The notes below the pieces were generated by a model. The model made no database searches. It saw only the letters and a list, made by a program, of their open reading frames with translations, and was not told the DNA's origin. Made by a program: the position numbers and the translations under genes. A stretch of 64,000 nt of DNA from Bacteroidales bacterium UBA6431 (GTDB lineage: Bacteria > Bacteroidota > Bacteroidia > Bacteroidales > UBA932). The stretch spans positions 9,105-73,104 of the forward strand of contig DJOT01000035.1 of assembly GCA_002439095.1 (NCBI GenBank), in the 5' to 3' direction. Positions 41,432-50,594 of the stretch are shown in pieces. Positions within the stretch are counted from its first letter, which is position 1. Every line of letters begins with the position of its first letter.

Positions 41432-42343
41432 ATGACCAGCATCACAACAGCAAGTTTCAAAGACTACATCAGCAGGCTTTCTTCAAGGATGAAAGAGTCC
41501 GGGCAATTTGGAACAGCCCGCAACTACGTCAGGGCAAAGAACAGTTTCACAAGATTTCTGAAATCCAGCCAAACCGGCAACACTGAGATAGATGAGAAGT
41601 TGATATGCGCTTACAGCGATTACCTTATCGGGCTCGGACTCGTACGCAACACGACCTCCTTCTATATGAGGATTCTGCGTTCAGCATACAACAAGGCTGT
41701 TTCTGAAGGCTTGGGAGAGCAGACAATGCCGTTCAGAAAGGTTTATACCGGCGTCGACACCACCCGCAAGCGAGCCCTAAACGAAAACGACATCCGTAAA
41801 CTACTGAAAATGAACCTGCATTCTGACAAGAGAATGGAGCTGGCACGCGATCTTTTCGCATTCAGTTATTTCACTCGCGGCATGTCATTCGTAGACATGT
41901 CATTCCTCAAGAGAAAGGACGCCGACAACGGGGCCATCACGTACATCAGAAGAAAGACAGGCCAAAAGATGTCCATAAAATCCGAACCGTGCATCCAGAA
42001 GATAATAAGCAAGTACGTCACAGGGAAGAGGGAGTACATTTTCCCACTGTTGACGAGCACAGACCCGCAAAAAGCGTACAGAGAATATGAAAGCGCTTTG
42101 TCCTGGTACAACCGCACACTCAAATCGCTGGCGCTGAAAAGCGGAATAATGGAGGGGTTGACCTCATACGTGTCACGCCACAGTTGGGCCACTTCAGCTA
42201 GGGATCACCACGTATCGCTTTCAGTCATAAGCGCCGGGATGGGGCATACGTCGGAGAAGACCACAAGAATCTACCTAACCTCGATGGACAATTCAGAAAT
42301 AGATGCAGCAAACAGGAAACTGCTTGTGGCATTAGACATCTAA
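41432..42343 (+). CDS. Orphan tyrosine recombinase, Bacteroidota integrase/invertase type
   Basis: A 303-residue recombinase with the ATG at 41432 right after the aqpZ terminator. The N-terminal SAM-like domain (ARNYVRAKNSFTRFLK) is followed by the catalytic domain: Arg in YFTRGMSFVDM, the HxxR site reading YVSRHSW (Tyr in place of the first His, as in this Bacteroidota clade), His in GMGHTS, and Tyr in RIYLTS. Relatives include element integrases and recombinases that flip promoters or surface genes. No other mobile gene is adjacent, but a tRNA-Phe gene lies 34 bp downstream, a possible remnant insertion site. Confidence 0.88.
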   Translation: MTSITTASFKDYISRLSSRMKESGQFGTARNYVRAKNSFTRFLKSSQTGNTEIDEKLICAYSDYLIGLGLVRNTTSFYMRILRSAYNKAVSEGLGEQTMPFRKVYTGVDTTRKRALNENDIRKLLKMNLHSDKRMELARDLFAFSYFTRGMSFVDMSFLKRKDADNGAITYIRRKTGQKMSIKSEPCIQKIISKYVTGKREYIFPLLTSTDPQKAYREYESALSWYNRTLKSLALKSGIMEGLTSYVSRHSWATSARDHHVSLSVISAGMGHTSEKTTRIYLTSMDNSEIDAANRKLLVALDI

Positions 42344-42371
42344 AAAAAAGGAGACCGATAAATCGGTCTCC
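42343..42371 (-). terminator. Terminator of tRNA-Phe
   Basis: On the minus strand GGAGACCGAT (42371-42362) pairs with ATCGGTCTCC (42359-42350), followed by a run of eight T residues. It also lies just after the convergent recombinase stop. Confidence 0.8.
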
Positions 42372-42376
42372 TCAAG

Positions 42377-42449
42377 TGGTGCTGGCAGGAGTTGAACCGG
42401 CGACACATGGATTTTCAGTCCATTGCTCTACCACCTGAGCTACAGCACC
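42377..42449 (-). tRNA. tRNA-Phe (anticodon GAA)
   Basis: The minus strand gives a 73-nt cloverleaf: acceptor GGTGCTG/CAGCACC, D-arm TAGCTCAGGTGGTAGAGCA, anticodon stem ATGGA/TCCAT with loop CTGAAAA (anticodon GAA), and T-loop GGTTCAACTCC. The discriminator is A, and no CCA is encoded (CTT follows). Confidence 0.95.
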
Positions 42450-42469
42450 TCATTGCCCTAACGGGAATG

Positions 42470-42499
42470 CAAAGGTAGACAAAAAATATGAACCTGCAA
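42470..42499 (-). promoter_or_regulatory. tRNA-Phe promoter
   Basis: On the minus strand TTG (42499-42497), a 19-bp spacer and TACCTTTG (42477-42470) form a full Bacteroidota promoter 20 bp upstream of the tRNA. Confidence 0.65.
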
Positions 42500-42527
42500 A
42501 TGTTCGGGCAAAGTTTTTTGAAAAAAT

Positions 42528-43718
42528 CTACAAAGTTTTGACAGCGGCAGCCAGACTCTCAAGTGCGTTTTTGAGCACAGATCGAGGGCAGCCTACATTA
42601 AGCCTCATAAAACCAACGCCTTCCGCTCCGAACATGGAACCGTCATTGAGCGCAAGGTGAGCGCCGTCCACAAAAAGATGCACAAGCTTCTCCTGGCTCA
42701 AGCCAAGTTTACGGCAGTCAAGCCATATCAAGAATGAAGCCTGTGGCCGTACAGGATGCACAACGGGAAGATTCTCTTTGAGCCAGCTCTCCACAAAATC
42801 AATATTGCCTTCCACATATCCGAGCATCTCACCGCGCCACTCACGTCCCCTGTCCGTATATGCGGCGCGGGTGGCTTCTGCTGAGAATATCGAAGGATAG
42901 TCAAGTTCCACGGCCTCTATATAGTCATAGAACTTCTTTGCGATTTCCGGATTCAGGACTATTGAATAGGAGCTGACGACCCCTGCTATATTGAATGTTT
43001 TCGACGGGGCCATGAAGGTGATGCTGCACTGCGCCGCATCCTCGCTGACGGATGCGAAAGGGTGATGCTTTTTGCCGCCAAGCACCATCTCCCCGTGGAT
43101 TTCATCAGAAATCACAATCACGCCGCGTCTGCGGCAGATTTCGGCAAGACGTTGCAGAGACGCCACGGAGAAGCAGACGCCGCACGGGTTATGGGGGTTG
43201 GAGAGAATCAGCATCTTTGTCCGCTCGTCAATCAGGGACTCAAGATGATCCAGGTCCATTTCATAGGTCTTCAGGAAGCCGTCCTCGTCATATACCGGCT
43301 TCAGAGGGTTGTTCACGACCTCGAAGCCGCAGGCCACAGTCACATTGTGGAACGGGTGGTAGACAGGCGGCTGGATTATCACCTTGTCGCCTGGCTGAAG
43401 AAAGCATCGCTCAGCGAAGCCTATACCTTTCACTATCCCCGGAATATAGCGGAAATGCTCCGGGGCGACCTTCCAGCCATGCAGGGATTCAACCCACGAC
43501 GATACGATCTCGAAATAGTCGGCCCCTGTGGTAGGGTAGCCCAGAATCGGATGGTCAAGACGACGCCTCAGCGCGTCTATGATGAAATCCGGTGTTCTGA
43601 AATCCATGTCGGCTATCCAGAAGGAAGCCAGATCTGAACGCCCGAAAGTCTCTTTCATCGTGTCCACTTTGCAACATCGTGTGCCATGCCGGTCAATAAT
43701 TTCGTCGAAATTGTACAT
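42528..43718 (-). CDS. PatB/MalY-type PLP C-S lyase (cystathionine beta-lyase)
   Basis: A 396-residue fold-type I PLP enzyme; the ATG at 43718 is used because the short upstream extension is not conserved-looking. Landmarks are FWIADMDFRTPDFI, YHPFHNVTV, LSNPHNPCGVCF, VISDEIHGEMV and the PLP Lys in MAPSKTFNIAG. The MalY/PatB branch cleaves C-S bonds of cystathionine or cysteine, and some members act as aminotransferases. It is cytoplasmic and single, with tRNA-Phe downstream and the polyamine operon divergent. Confidence 0.9.
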   Translation of the reverse strand: MYNFDEIIDRHGTRCCKVDTMKETFGRSDLASFWIADMDFRTPDFIIDALRRRLDHPILGYPTTGADYFEIVSSWVESLHGWKVAPEHFRYIPGIVKGIGFAERCFLQPGDKVIIQPPVYHPFHNVTVACGFEVVNNPLKPVYDEDGFLKTYEMDLDHLESLIDERTKMLILSNPHNPCGVCFSVASLQRLAEICRRRGVIVISDEIHGEMVLGGKKHHPFASVSEDAAQCSITFMAPSKTFNIAGVVSSYSIVLNPEIAKKFYDYIEAVELDYPSIFSAEATRAAYTDRGREWRGEMLGYVEGNIDFVESWLKENLPVVHPVRPQASFLIWLDCRKLGLSQEKLVHLFVDGAHLALNDGSMFGAEGVGFMRLNVGCPRSVLKNALESLAAAVKTL

Positions 43719-43774
43719 TTTGTAAAATTTTTGTAAACCCATACAAATCTACGTCAAAAATACGAGATTTTTTG

Positions 43775-43782
43775 TATCTTCG
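43775..43782 (+). promoter_or_regulatory. -7 box of the polyamine uptake operon
   Basis: TATCTTCG lies 37 bp before the ATG at 43820. It is the TTCG variant of the -7 box; no -33 box is clear. Confidence 0.45.
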
Positions 43783-43819
43783 CGGCCAAGTTTCACCAAA
43801 GCCCATTTTATGGTTGGAA

Positions 43820-44842
43820 ATGAAGAAAACATTATTCTCTATCGCAGCTGTGCTGCTGGGCTTTCTTGCGCACTCGCAAGAGGCTGACAGCCTCGGCAGA
43901 TTCGCCGAGGTCTCCGTCGTTTCACGCCTTGACGCGAACCCGGCCTACAATTCCGGAGATTCGGATTTCGGGTTTGACCTTGGCAACACTTCCATCTACA
44001 CACTCTTTGAAGGTTCCCTCTCGGAACATTTTTCCTGGACCGTGGTCAACCACTGGTTTCATGCCGAAAGTGAAGGGGAATACGGATGGCCGTACAAGTA
44101 TCTCGGCTATTCCGACACCACAAACTGGCTGGATTACTGCACATTGGATTTCAGTCTCGGCAATTGGGGGCTGACTTTGGGAAAAGACATGATCGCCACA
44201 GGCGGCTTCGAGTATGAAGACTGGGACTGGGACATCTACCCTGTGTTCTCTTCGCCTCTTGCCAACACGATGTCCTGCTACCAATGGGGAGGCACAGTGT
44301 CATACACGACTCCATCAGGACTCAGCAATTTCAGTGCACAGATGACATCCTCACCTTTTGGAGAGCACCCGTTCAGCAGCGGCCTTTGGGCATATTCGGC
44401 CAAGTGGAGGGGAGAATATGGAGTTTTCTCCAACATCTGGAGCGCAAGTGCGCTTGAAACCGCAAAAGGGGAGTATATGTATATCTTCTGGCTCGGGCAG
44501 CAGCTCAACCTTGACTGCTGGTCAGCGACTCTTGACCTGAGCAACGCATACGGGTCCGACGAAGACTTCTCTGCATCTGCACTCCGCGGCGGCACGGCAG
44601 CCCTTACACTCAAATATGCGCCGTCAGAAAGGTTTAATGTGTCAGCGCGCGGTTCGTATATCCTTACCGGAGACGAAGAACTCACCCCAAGCCACTGGAC
44701 GGCCGGCGCAATAGCCGAATTCTTCCCGCTCAAGGATTCTGACGACCTCAGGCTTCACGCATTCCTCGCATACGACTCGCTCCTGTCACAGGCCACGCTC
44801 AGCCTCGGAGCCAGATATAACCTGAGCCTCAAGATTTTCTAG
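43820..44842 (+). CDS. Outer-membrane beta-barrel protein of the pot operon
   Basis: A 340-residue protein with signal peptide MKKTLFSIAAVLLGFLAHSQ. The mature part is rich in alternating aromatic and polar residues with Trp/Tyr-rich strands (WTVVNHWFHAE, FEYEDWDWDIYPVF) and ends in YNLSLKIF, a C-terminal Phe as expected for BAM-assembled barrels. It is the first gene after the promoter and ends 6 bp before potA, so it is probably the outer-membrane pore for the polyamine importer. The acidic, aromatic surface would suit cationic substrates, but this is inference. Confidence 0.8.
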   Translation: MKKTLFSIAAVLLGFLAHSQEADSLGRFAEVSVVSRLDANPAYNSGDSDFGFDLGNTSIYTLFEGSLSEHFSWTVVNHWFHAESEGEYGWPYKYLGYSDTTNWLDYCTLDFSLGNWGLTLGKDMIATGGFEYEDWDWDIYPVFSSPLANTMSCYQWGGTVSYTTPSGLSNFSAQMTSSPFGEHPFSSGLWAYSAKWRGEYGVFSNIWSASALETAKGEYMYIFWLGQQLNLDCWSATLDLSNAYGSDEDFSASALRGGTAALTLKYAPSERFNVSARGSYILTGDEELTPSHWTAGAIAEFFPLKDSDDLRLHAFLAYDSLLSQATLSLGARYNLSLKIF

Positions 44843-44848
44843 GGAAAG

Positions 44849-46237
44849 ATGGTAAAATCCGAAATCATTGTCTCTCTCCGGAACGTCAGCAAGGAATTCT
44901 CCGGAAAGAAGGTACTGGACGACATCAGTCTCAACATACGCAAAGGTGAATTCGTGACCCTGCTCGGCCCGTCCGGCTGCGGCAAGACCACGACACTGCG
45001 TCTCATCGCGGGCTTCCTCGCCCCGGACGAGGGAGAAATCCTGCTCGACGGCAAGGACATCTCCTCGATTCCGCCATACAAAAGGCCGTTCAACACTGTA
45101 TTCCAGCGCTATGCGCTCTTCCCTCACCTGGATGTCTACGACAACATAGCTTTCGGTCTCAAGCTCCAGAAAGTACCTTCGGACGAAATCGACCGCAAAG
45201 TCCGCAAAGTATTGAAGCTCGTGAGCATGACGGACTATGAGGACAGGGACGTGTCCACTCTCTCCGGCGGTCAGCAACAGAGGGTCGCCATCGCGAGGGC
45301 CATAGTCAACCAGCCCAAGATCCTGCTTCTTGACGAACCGCTTGCCGCCCTTGATCTCAAGATGCGCAAGGACATGCAGATCGAGCTCAAGGAGATGCAC
45401 AGCAAGCTAGGCATCACTTTCATATACGTGACCCACGACCAGGAAGAGGCACTGACGCTGTCCGACACCATTGTCGTCATGAACGAAGGCAAGATCCAGC
45501 AGATCGGCAGCCCTGTGGACATATACAACGAGCCGCAGAACTCATTCGTGGCCGACTTCATCGGGGAGTCCAACATTCTTAACGGAACCATGATCCAGGA
45601 CCGCAAGGTTGAGTTCATCGGGCACTCTTTCGACTGCGTGGACGAGGGTTTCGGGGAGAACGTGCCGGTTGACGTGGTGATACGTCCGGAGGACATCTAC
45701 ATCATGAACCAGCTCGAAGGTGCCCAGTTCAGCGGCACTGTCAAGTCCTGCACATTCAAGGGCGTGCACTACGAGATGTTCGTGGATTCAGATAAGGGAT
45801 ACGAACTGATGATCCAGGACTACAACGCGTTCGAAGTCGGTTCGACAGTCGGGCTTCTCATACGGCCGAATGACATTCAGGTCATGCACAAGGAGAGGCT
45901 CACAAACAGTTTTGACGGGGAAATGGCTGACGAGAACCATGTCTCTTTCCTGGGCGAGAAGTTCGAGTGCCTCCCGCAGTCAGGACTTGCCGCCGGAGAC
46001 AAAGTGCGCGTCAGCATAGACTTCGACAAGGTAGACCTGCTCGACCATCAGGAAGACGGCATGCTGGAAGGCGAGGTCCACTTCCTTCTGTACAAGGGGG
46101 ATCACTACCACCTTACTATCCTCACCGACAGCGGAGACCATATTTGGGTGGACACCGATGACATCTGGGACAAGGGCGACCTTGTCGGAATAAATTTCGC
46201 CCCCGCGGACATTAAGATCGAGAAGAGAAATGACTAA
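44849..46237 (+). CDS. potA: Spermidine/putrescine ABC transporter ATP-binding protein PotA
   Basis: A 462-residue ABC ATPase; E. coli PotA has 378. Walker A is GPSGCGKTT, signature LSGGQQQR, Walker B ILLLDEP, and the switch His is in VTHDQEEA. After about residue 235 there are two similar OB/TOBE-like units: one ending VGLLIRPNDIQVM, the other ending VGINFAPADIKIE, each preceded by a (F/Y)KGxHY strand. The extra unit explains the length. It energises uptake through PotB/PotC. It overlaps potB by 8 bp. Confidence 0.95.
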   Translation: MVKSEIIVSLRNVSKEFSGKKVLDDISLNIRKGEFVTLLGPSGCGKTTTLRLIAGFLAPDEGEILLDGKDISSIPPYKRPFNTVFQRYALFPHLDVYDNIAFGLKLQKVPSDEIDRKVRKVLKLVSMTDYEDRDVSTLSGGQQQRVAIARAIVNQPKILLLDEPLAALDLKMRKDMQIELKEMHSKLGITFIYVTHDQEEALTLSDTIVVMNEGKIQQIGSPVDIYNEPQNSFVADFIGESNILNGTMIQDRKVEFIGHSFDCVDEGFGENVPVDVVIRPEDIYIMNQLEGAQFSGTVKSCTFKGVHYEMFVDSDKGYELMIQDYNAFEVGSTVGLLIRPNDIQVMHKERLTNSFDGEMADENHVSFLGEKFECLPQSGLAAGDKVRVSIDFDKVDLLDHQEDGMLEGEVHFLLYKGDHYHLTILTDSGDHIWVDTDDIWDKGDLVGINFAPADIKIEKRND

Positions 46238-47003
46238 AAGAAGCAGCTGGAGCATACCGTATCTGGTATTTCTTACGGTCTTCGTCGTCCTGCCGCTGCT
46301 CCTGGTCGTGATATACGCATTTCAGGACAGCTACGGGCATTTCACGCTTGCGAACATCACCAAGTTCTTCTCTGACTCCGATGCGATGGGGACATTCGCC
46401 CTGTCGATGGAGGTTGCCATAGAAAACACTCTCATCTGCATACTGCTCGGTTACCCTGCGGCCTGGATTCTGGCCAACAAGGATCTCAACCGCAGTGCTG
46501 TCACCGTAGTGCTGTTCATCCTCCCGATGTGGATCAACGCCCTTATGCGAACTCTCGCCACGGCGGAACTCTTCAACATGCTCGGCATCAGCCTCGGCAA
46601 GGGGACTCTGCTGTTCGGTATGGCCTACGACTATCTTCCGTTCATGATTTACCCTATCTACAATGTCCTGAACAAGATGGACAAGTCATACGCGGAAGCG
46701 GCTCAAGACCTGGGAGCTACGCCATGGCAAGTATTCTGGAAAGTGACTGTGCCGCTTTCCATGCCAGGAGTAGCCAGCGGTGTAATGATGGTGTTCATGC
46801 CTACAGTCAGCACGTTCGCCATCTCGGAGTTCCTCACCAACAACAAGATAAAACTCTTCGGAACCATCATCCAGGAGAACATAAACTCATCGATGTGGAA
46901 CTACGGCGCCGCGCTCGCCCTGATAATGCTCATCATAATAGGTATCACATCCCTCTTCACTGACAGGGACAAAGACGCCGGGGAGGACGTATCGAGGATA
47001 TGA
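46230..47003 (+). CDS. potB: Spermidine/putrescine ABC transporter permease PotB
   Basis: A 257-residue inner-membrane permease with six transmembrane segments, starting MTKRSSWSIPYLVFLTVFVV. The EAA loop that docks onto PotA is EAAQDLGATPWQVFWKVTVP. It pairs with PotC. It overlaps potA by 8 bp and potC by 4 bp, so the operon is translationally coupled. Confidence 0.95.
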   Translation: MTKRSSWSIPYLVFLTVFVVLPLLLVVIYAFQDSYGHFTLANITKFFSDSDAMGTFALSMEVAIENTLICILLGYPAAWILANKDLNRSAVTVVLFILPMWINALMRTLATAELFNMLGISLGKGTLLFGMAYDYLPFMIYPIYNVLNKMDKSYAEAAQDLGATPWQVFWKVTVPLSMPGVASGVMMVFMPTVSTFAISEFLTNNKIKLFGTIIQENINSSMWNYGAALALIMLIIIGITSLFTDRDKDAGEDVSRI

Positions 47004-47800
47004 AAAAGATTCTGGCAAAAATCTACATCTGGATCCTGCTCGCGCTGCTGTATGCGCCGCTGGTGTTCATCGCCGTGTTCTCGTTTACAGAAAGCAAGGT
47101 GCTGGGGAGTTGGACAGGTTTCTCCACCAAGCTCTACAGTAACCTATTCACCGGCAGCATGCAGGGTACCGGTTCGCTGATGGCGGCAGTGGAGAACACT
47201 TTGATCATAGCACTCGTGGCAGCGCTCATATCGACCATGCTCGGCACCACGGCAGCAATCGGGATACACAATCTCAAGGGACGCAAGCGTCAGACGCTCA
47301 GTTTCTTGAACAACATCCCCATGATCAACCCAGACATCATCACCGGTGTGTCCCTGTTCCTGCTCTTCGTGTTTCTGCACATAAGTCAGGGATATGCCAC
47401 GGTGGTGCTGGCACATGTCAGCTTCTGCACCCCTTATGTGGTGCTCAGCGTGCTGCCGAAACTCAGGCAGATGAACCCCAACATCTACGAGGCTGCCCTT
47501 GATCTGGGCGCCACCCCGTCCCAGGCACTCTGGAAAGTGCTTGTCCCGGAACTCAGGCCCGGCATGGTATCGGGGTTCATCCTGGCATTCACGATGTCGC
47601 TTGACGATTTCGCAGTGACATTCTTCACGAGGGGCACCATCGGCCTGGAGACCCTCTCCACCTATATCTACACAGATGCACGCAAAGGTGGACTGACTCC
47701 GGAACTGCGGCCCCTGATGACCATTATTTTCCTTATAATACTTGTTCTGCTTCTGTTCATCAATCTCAGGCAGGCAAGACAGCTCAAAAAGAACGATTGA
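47000..47800 (+). CDS. potC: Spermidine/putrescine ABC transporter permease PotC
   Basis: A 266-residue inner-membrane permease with six helices. The EAA loop is EAALDLGATPSQALWKVLVP, and the conserved SLDDFAVTFF segment follows. It forms the channel with PotB. Its ATG overlaps the potB stop (ATGA), and potD starts 8 bp after its end. Confidence 0.95.
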   Translation: MKKILAKIYIWILLALLYAPLVFIAVFSFTESKVLGSWTGFSTKLYSNLFTGSMQGTGSLMAAVENTLIIALVAALISTMLGTTAAIGIHNLKGRKRQTLSFLNNIPMINPDIITGVSLFLLFVFLHISQGYATVVLAHVSFCTPYVVLSVLPKLRQMNPNIYEAALDLGATPSQALWKVLVPELRPGMVSGFILAFTMSLDDFAVTFFTRGTIGLETLSTYIYTDARKGGLTPELRPLMTIIFLIILVLLLFINLRQARQLKKND

Positions 47801-47808
47801 TCATATAA

Positions 47809-49101
47809 ATGAAAAGGATTCTTACTTTCATCGCGGCTGCGGCTATGCTCTGCGGCTGCGCCGAGGACCGCAGCGCGATCCTCAAGGTTTACAACTGGTC
47901 CGACTACATCGACGAGAGCGCCATCGCGGACTTCGAGGACTGGTACAAGGAACAGACCGGCGAGGACGTCAAGGTCATCTACCAGACATTCGACATCAAC
48001 GAGACCATGCTCTCCAAGATCGAGAAAGGACATGAGGACTACGATGTCGTGTGCCCGTCCGACTACATCATCGAGAGGATGCTCCAGAACGACCTGCTTC
48101 TCCCTATCGACAGGGACTTCGGCCAGACTCCGAACTACATAGACGGCAACATCGCCCCTTATGTCCGGAGCTGCTTCGACAAGATGGTGGGAAACGGCAA
48201 GAACGCCAACGAATACTCCGTCGGCTACATGTGGGGCACTACAGGCATCTTGTACAACGCCAAGTATGTCACAGATGAGGAGGCATCCACATGGGATGTG
48301 ATACGCAACCCGAAATTCGCCGGCAAGATATTCATCAAGGATTCCCCGCGTGACGTCTACTCGCAGATCATCATCTATCTCAAACAGAAGGAGCTCCAGG
48401 AAGGCAAGGTGACGCTCGACGAACTCATGTACGACTCCTCCGACGAGTCCCTGGCGGCCGTCGAAAGCTACATGAAGCAGGTAAAGGACCTCGTAGCCGG
48501 CTGGGAGGCCGACTTCGGCAAGGAGCAGATGATACAGGAGAGGGGATGGGTCAACCTCACATGGAGCGGAGATGCCGTATGGGCCATCGAGGAAGCCAAG
48601 GAGGCCGGTGTGGACCTACGGTACACCTGCCCTAAGGAAGGATTCACCGTGTGGTTCGACGGCTGGGTGATCCCGAAGTACGCACGCAATACCAAGGCCG
48701 CAAAATACTGGATCAACTTCATGTGCCGTCCCGACATTGCCATCCGCAATGTGGACGTGACCGGCTATGTGTCCGTGCTCGGCGCTCCGGAAATCATGGA
48801 AGCCTTCACCGACAGCACCTATGCACCGTCCGACCTGAGCTACTTCTTCGGTCCTGAGGCTACATCCGTATGTGCCAACCCTGTCCTCTATCCTGATACT
48901 CAGACCATTGCACGCAGCACCATGGAGCACGACTGGGGCGAGCGCACCGCTCCGCTCATCGCCATGTGGTCAAGGGTCAAGGGAGACAATGCCAACAGCA
49001 TGACCGTCATCGTCATAGCCGCATTCGTCGTGGCAGCCGCGGCGGCAGGTATCATCACAAAGACAAGGAAATCAAGCCGCCGGAAAGCCAGAAGGCGCTA
49101 A
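47809..49101 (+). CDS. potD: Polyamine-binding lipoprotein PotD with C-terminal membrane segment
   Basis: A 430-residue solute-binding protein. The signal MKRILTFIAAAAMLCGC ends in lipobox LCGC. The binding protein starts with the PotD motif VYNWSDYIDES and contains VGYMWGTTGILYN and WVNLTWSGDAVWA with the aromatic residues that clamp polyamines. Unusually, residues about 398-418 (MTVIVIAAFVVAAAAAGII) form a transmembrane helix followed by a basic tail (RKSSRRKARRR), so the protein could be tethered at both ends. Last gene of the operon, followed by a strong terminator. Confidence 0.93.
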   Translation: MKRILTFIAAAAMLCGCAEDRSAILKVYNWSDYIDESAIADFEDWYKEQTGEDVKVIYQTFDINETMLSKIEKGHEDYDVVCPSDYIIERMLQNDLLLPIDRDFGQTPNYIDGNIAPYVRSCFDKMVGNGKNANEYSVGYMWGTTGILYNAKYVTDEEASTWDVIRNPKFAGKIFIKDSPRDVYSQIIIYLKQKELQEGKVTLDELMYDSSDESLAAVESYMKQVKDLVAGWEADFGKEQMIQERGWVNLTWSGDAVWAIEEAKEAGVDLRYTCPKEGFTVWFDGWVIPKYARNTKAAKYWINFMCRPDIAIRNVDVTGYVSVLGAPEIMEAFTDSTYAPSDLSYFFGPEATSVCANPVLYPDTQTIARSTMEHDWGERTAPLIAMWSRVKGDNANSMTVIVIAAFVVAAAAAGIITKTRKSSRRKARRR

Positions 49102-49134
49102 GCAGCTGATTGGCCTGAAGCCATCTACTATAAC

Positions 49135-49179
49135 AATATAGGCCGGGGCGATATTTTGTTTTGAGCCCCGGCCTATATT
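49135..49179. terminator. Bidirectional terminator after potD
   Basis: AATATAGGCCGGGGC (49135-49149) pairs perfectly over 15 bp with GCCCCGGCCTATATT (49165-49179). It separates potD from the convergent transporter gene. Confidence 0.85.
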
Positions 49180-49223
49180 GTATACTGGAATATCCCGATT
49201 ACGGGACTGTCTTTTTGCTGAGG

Positions 49224-50507
49224 CTAAGTCGTCTTGAGTTGCTTGCCAGGCTCCTTGAAGAAGATCATGAACAGCACGCCGACCACAAACGAGTAGGCTG
49301 CAAATATATACCAGGCCGTACTCCAGTCCGGAGTGGAGGCGTCGTATACGAAGTGATTGACCACGAGGCCGGCAACCCAGGTGCCGATGGAAGCCCCGAG
49401 GCCGTTGGTCATCAGCATGAAGAGCCCCTGTGCCGAAGAACGCATGCCCTTGTCCACGTTCTCGTTGACAAAGAGCGAACCGGAGATGTTGAAGAAGTCG
49501 AATGCCACGCCATACACGATGCAGCTGAGCACGAACATCCACACCCCCGGGCCGGGGTTGCCCAGTCCGAAGAAGCCGAAGCGGAACACCCATGCGAACA
49601 TCGCGATGAGCATCACCTTCTTGATGCCGAACTTTTTCATGAAGACAGGAATGAGCAGGATGCAGAGAGTCTCGGAAACCTGGCTCAGAGAAATCAGCGC
49701 ATTGGCATTGTTGGCGCCCCAGGTATCGGCGAAAGCAGGATTGTCCTTGAAAGAAGTTATGAACGTGTTGGCATAGCCGTTGGTGATCTGGAGAGCGGCC
49801 CCGAGAAGCATCGAGAATATGAAGAAAACGGCGAACTGCCCGTTCTTGAAGAGTTTGAATGCGCTTAGTCCCGTTGCCTCCGCAAAACTTTGGCTGCCGG
49901 CCGCCTTTGGCTTGCACGGACAGTCAGGCAGGCTCAAGGCGTAGAGGGCGAGGACTATACTGAGCGCCCCGGAGACAAAGAACTGGTTGTAAGTATGCTG
50001 AAACTGCACCCCGTCAGCTCCTTTGACGAAATTGACGAAAAGCATGGTGCAGATAAAGCCCACAGTGCCGAACACGCGGATTGGAGGAAAAGCCTTGACA
50101 GGATCCTTGCCGGCTTTCTCCAAAGCGTTGTAAGCCACAGAATTTGAAATGGCGATTGTCGGCATGAAAAAGGCTACGCTCAGAGCATAGAGGGCATAGA
50201 AAGAGCCAAATTCGATCCCGGAGCCCGCAGACTTCGCGTAAAAGCCCGCCCCGAGCATAAACAGGCCGGCAAAAGCCTGACACAGCGAAAGCACTTTCTG
50301 GGCAGGAATCCACTTATCCGCCACGATTCCCATCAGGGCTGGCATGAAGATGGAGACAAATCCCTGAGTGGCGAAGAAGAGCCATATCTGCGGCCCGAAC
50401 CCTGACTTGGCAAGAAAACTTCCCATAGACGTGAGATAAGCGCCCCACACCGCAAACTCAAGGAAGTTCATGATGATCAGCTTGAGGCTGACATTGGAAT
50501 TGTTCAT
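49224..50507 (-). CDS. Nucleoside:H+ symporter family MFS transporter
   Basis: A 427-residue inner-membrane transporter with about 12 hydrophobic helices. The N-terminus KLIIMNFLEFAVWGAYLTSM and the block GIVADKWIPAQKVL match the NupG/XapB nucleoside symporter family common in Bacteroidota. It imports nucleosides with protons; the precise substrate is not readable from sequence. Single gene, divergent from the tgt operon and ending at the terminator shared with potD. Confidence 0.9.
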   Translation of the reverse strand: MNNSNVSLKLIIMNFLEFAVWGAYLTSMGSFLAKSGFGPQIWLFFATQGFVSIFMPALMGIVADKWIPAQKVLSLCQAFAGLFMLGAGFYAKSAGSGIEFGSFYALYALSVAFFMPTIAISNSVAYNALEKAGKDPVKAFPPIRVFGTVGFICTMLFVNFVKGADGVQFQHTYNQFFVSGALSIVLALYALSLPDCPCKPKAAGSQSFAEATGLSAFKLFKNGQFAVFFIFSMLLGAALQITNGYANTFITSFKDNPAFADTWGANNANALISLSQVSETLCILLIPVFMKKFGIKKVMLIAMFAWVFRFGFFGLGNPGPGVWMFVLSCIVYGVAFDFFNISGSLFVNENVDKGMRSSAQGLFMLMTNGLGASIGTWVAGLVVNHFVYDASTPDWSTAWYIFAAYSFVVGVLFMIFFKEPGKQLKTT

Positions 50508-50567
50508 TTTCAGTAAATATTAGTTTCAGGACATAAAAGTAGGAAAAATGTTTCATATATTTTTGAC

Positions 50568-50575
50568 TATCTTTG
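50568..50575 (+). promoter_or_regulatory. -7 box of the tgt-lptF/G-dut-murF operon
   Basis: TATCTTTG lies 19 bp before the tgt ATG. The genes downstream overlap or are separated by 1 bp, so this box likely serves all four. Confidence 0.5.
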
Positions 50576-50594
50576 CAAGATAAACGGATTTGAG

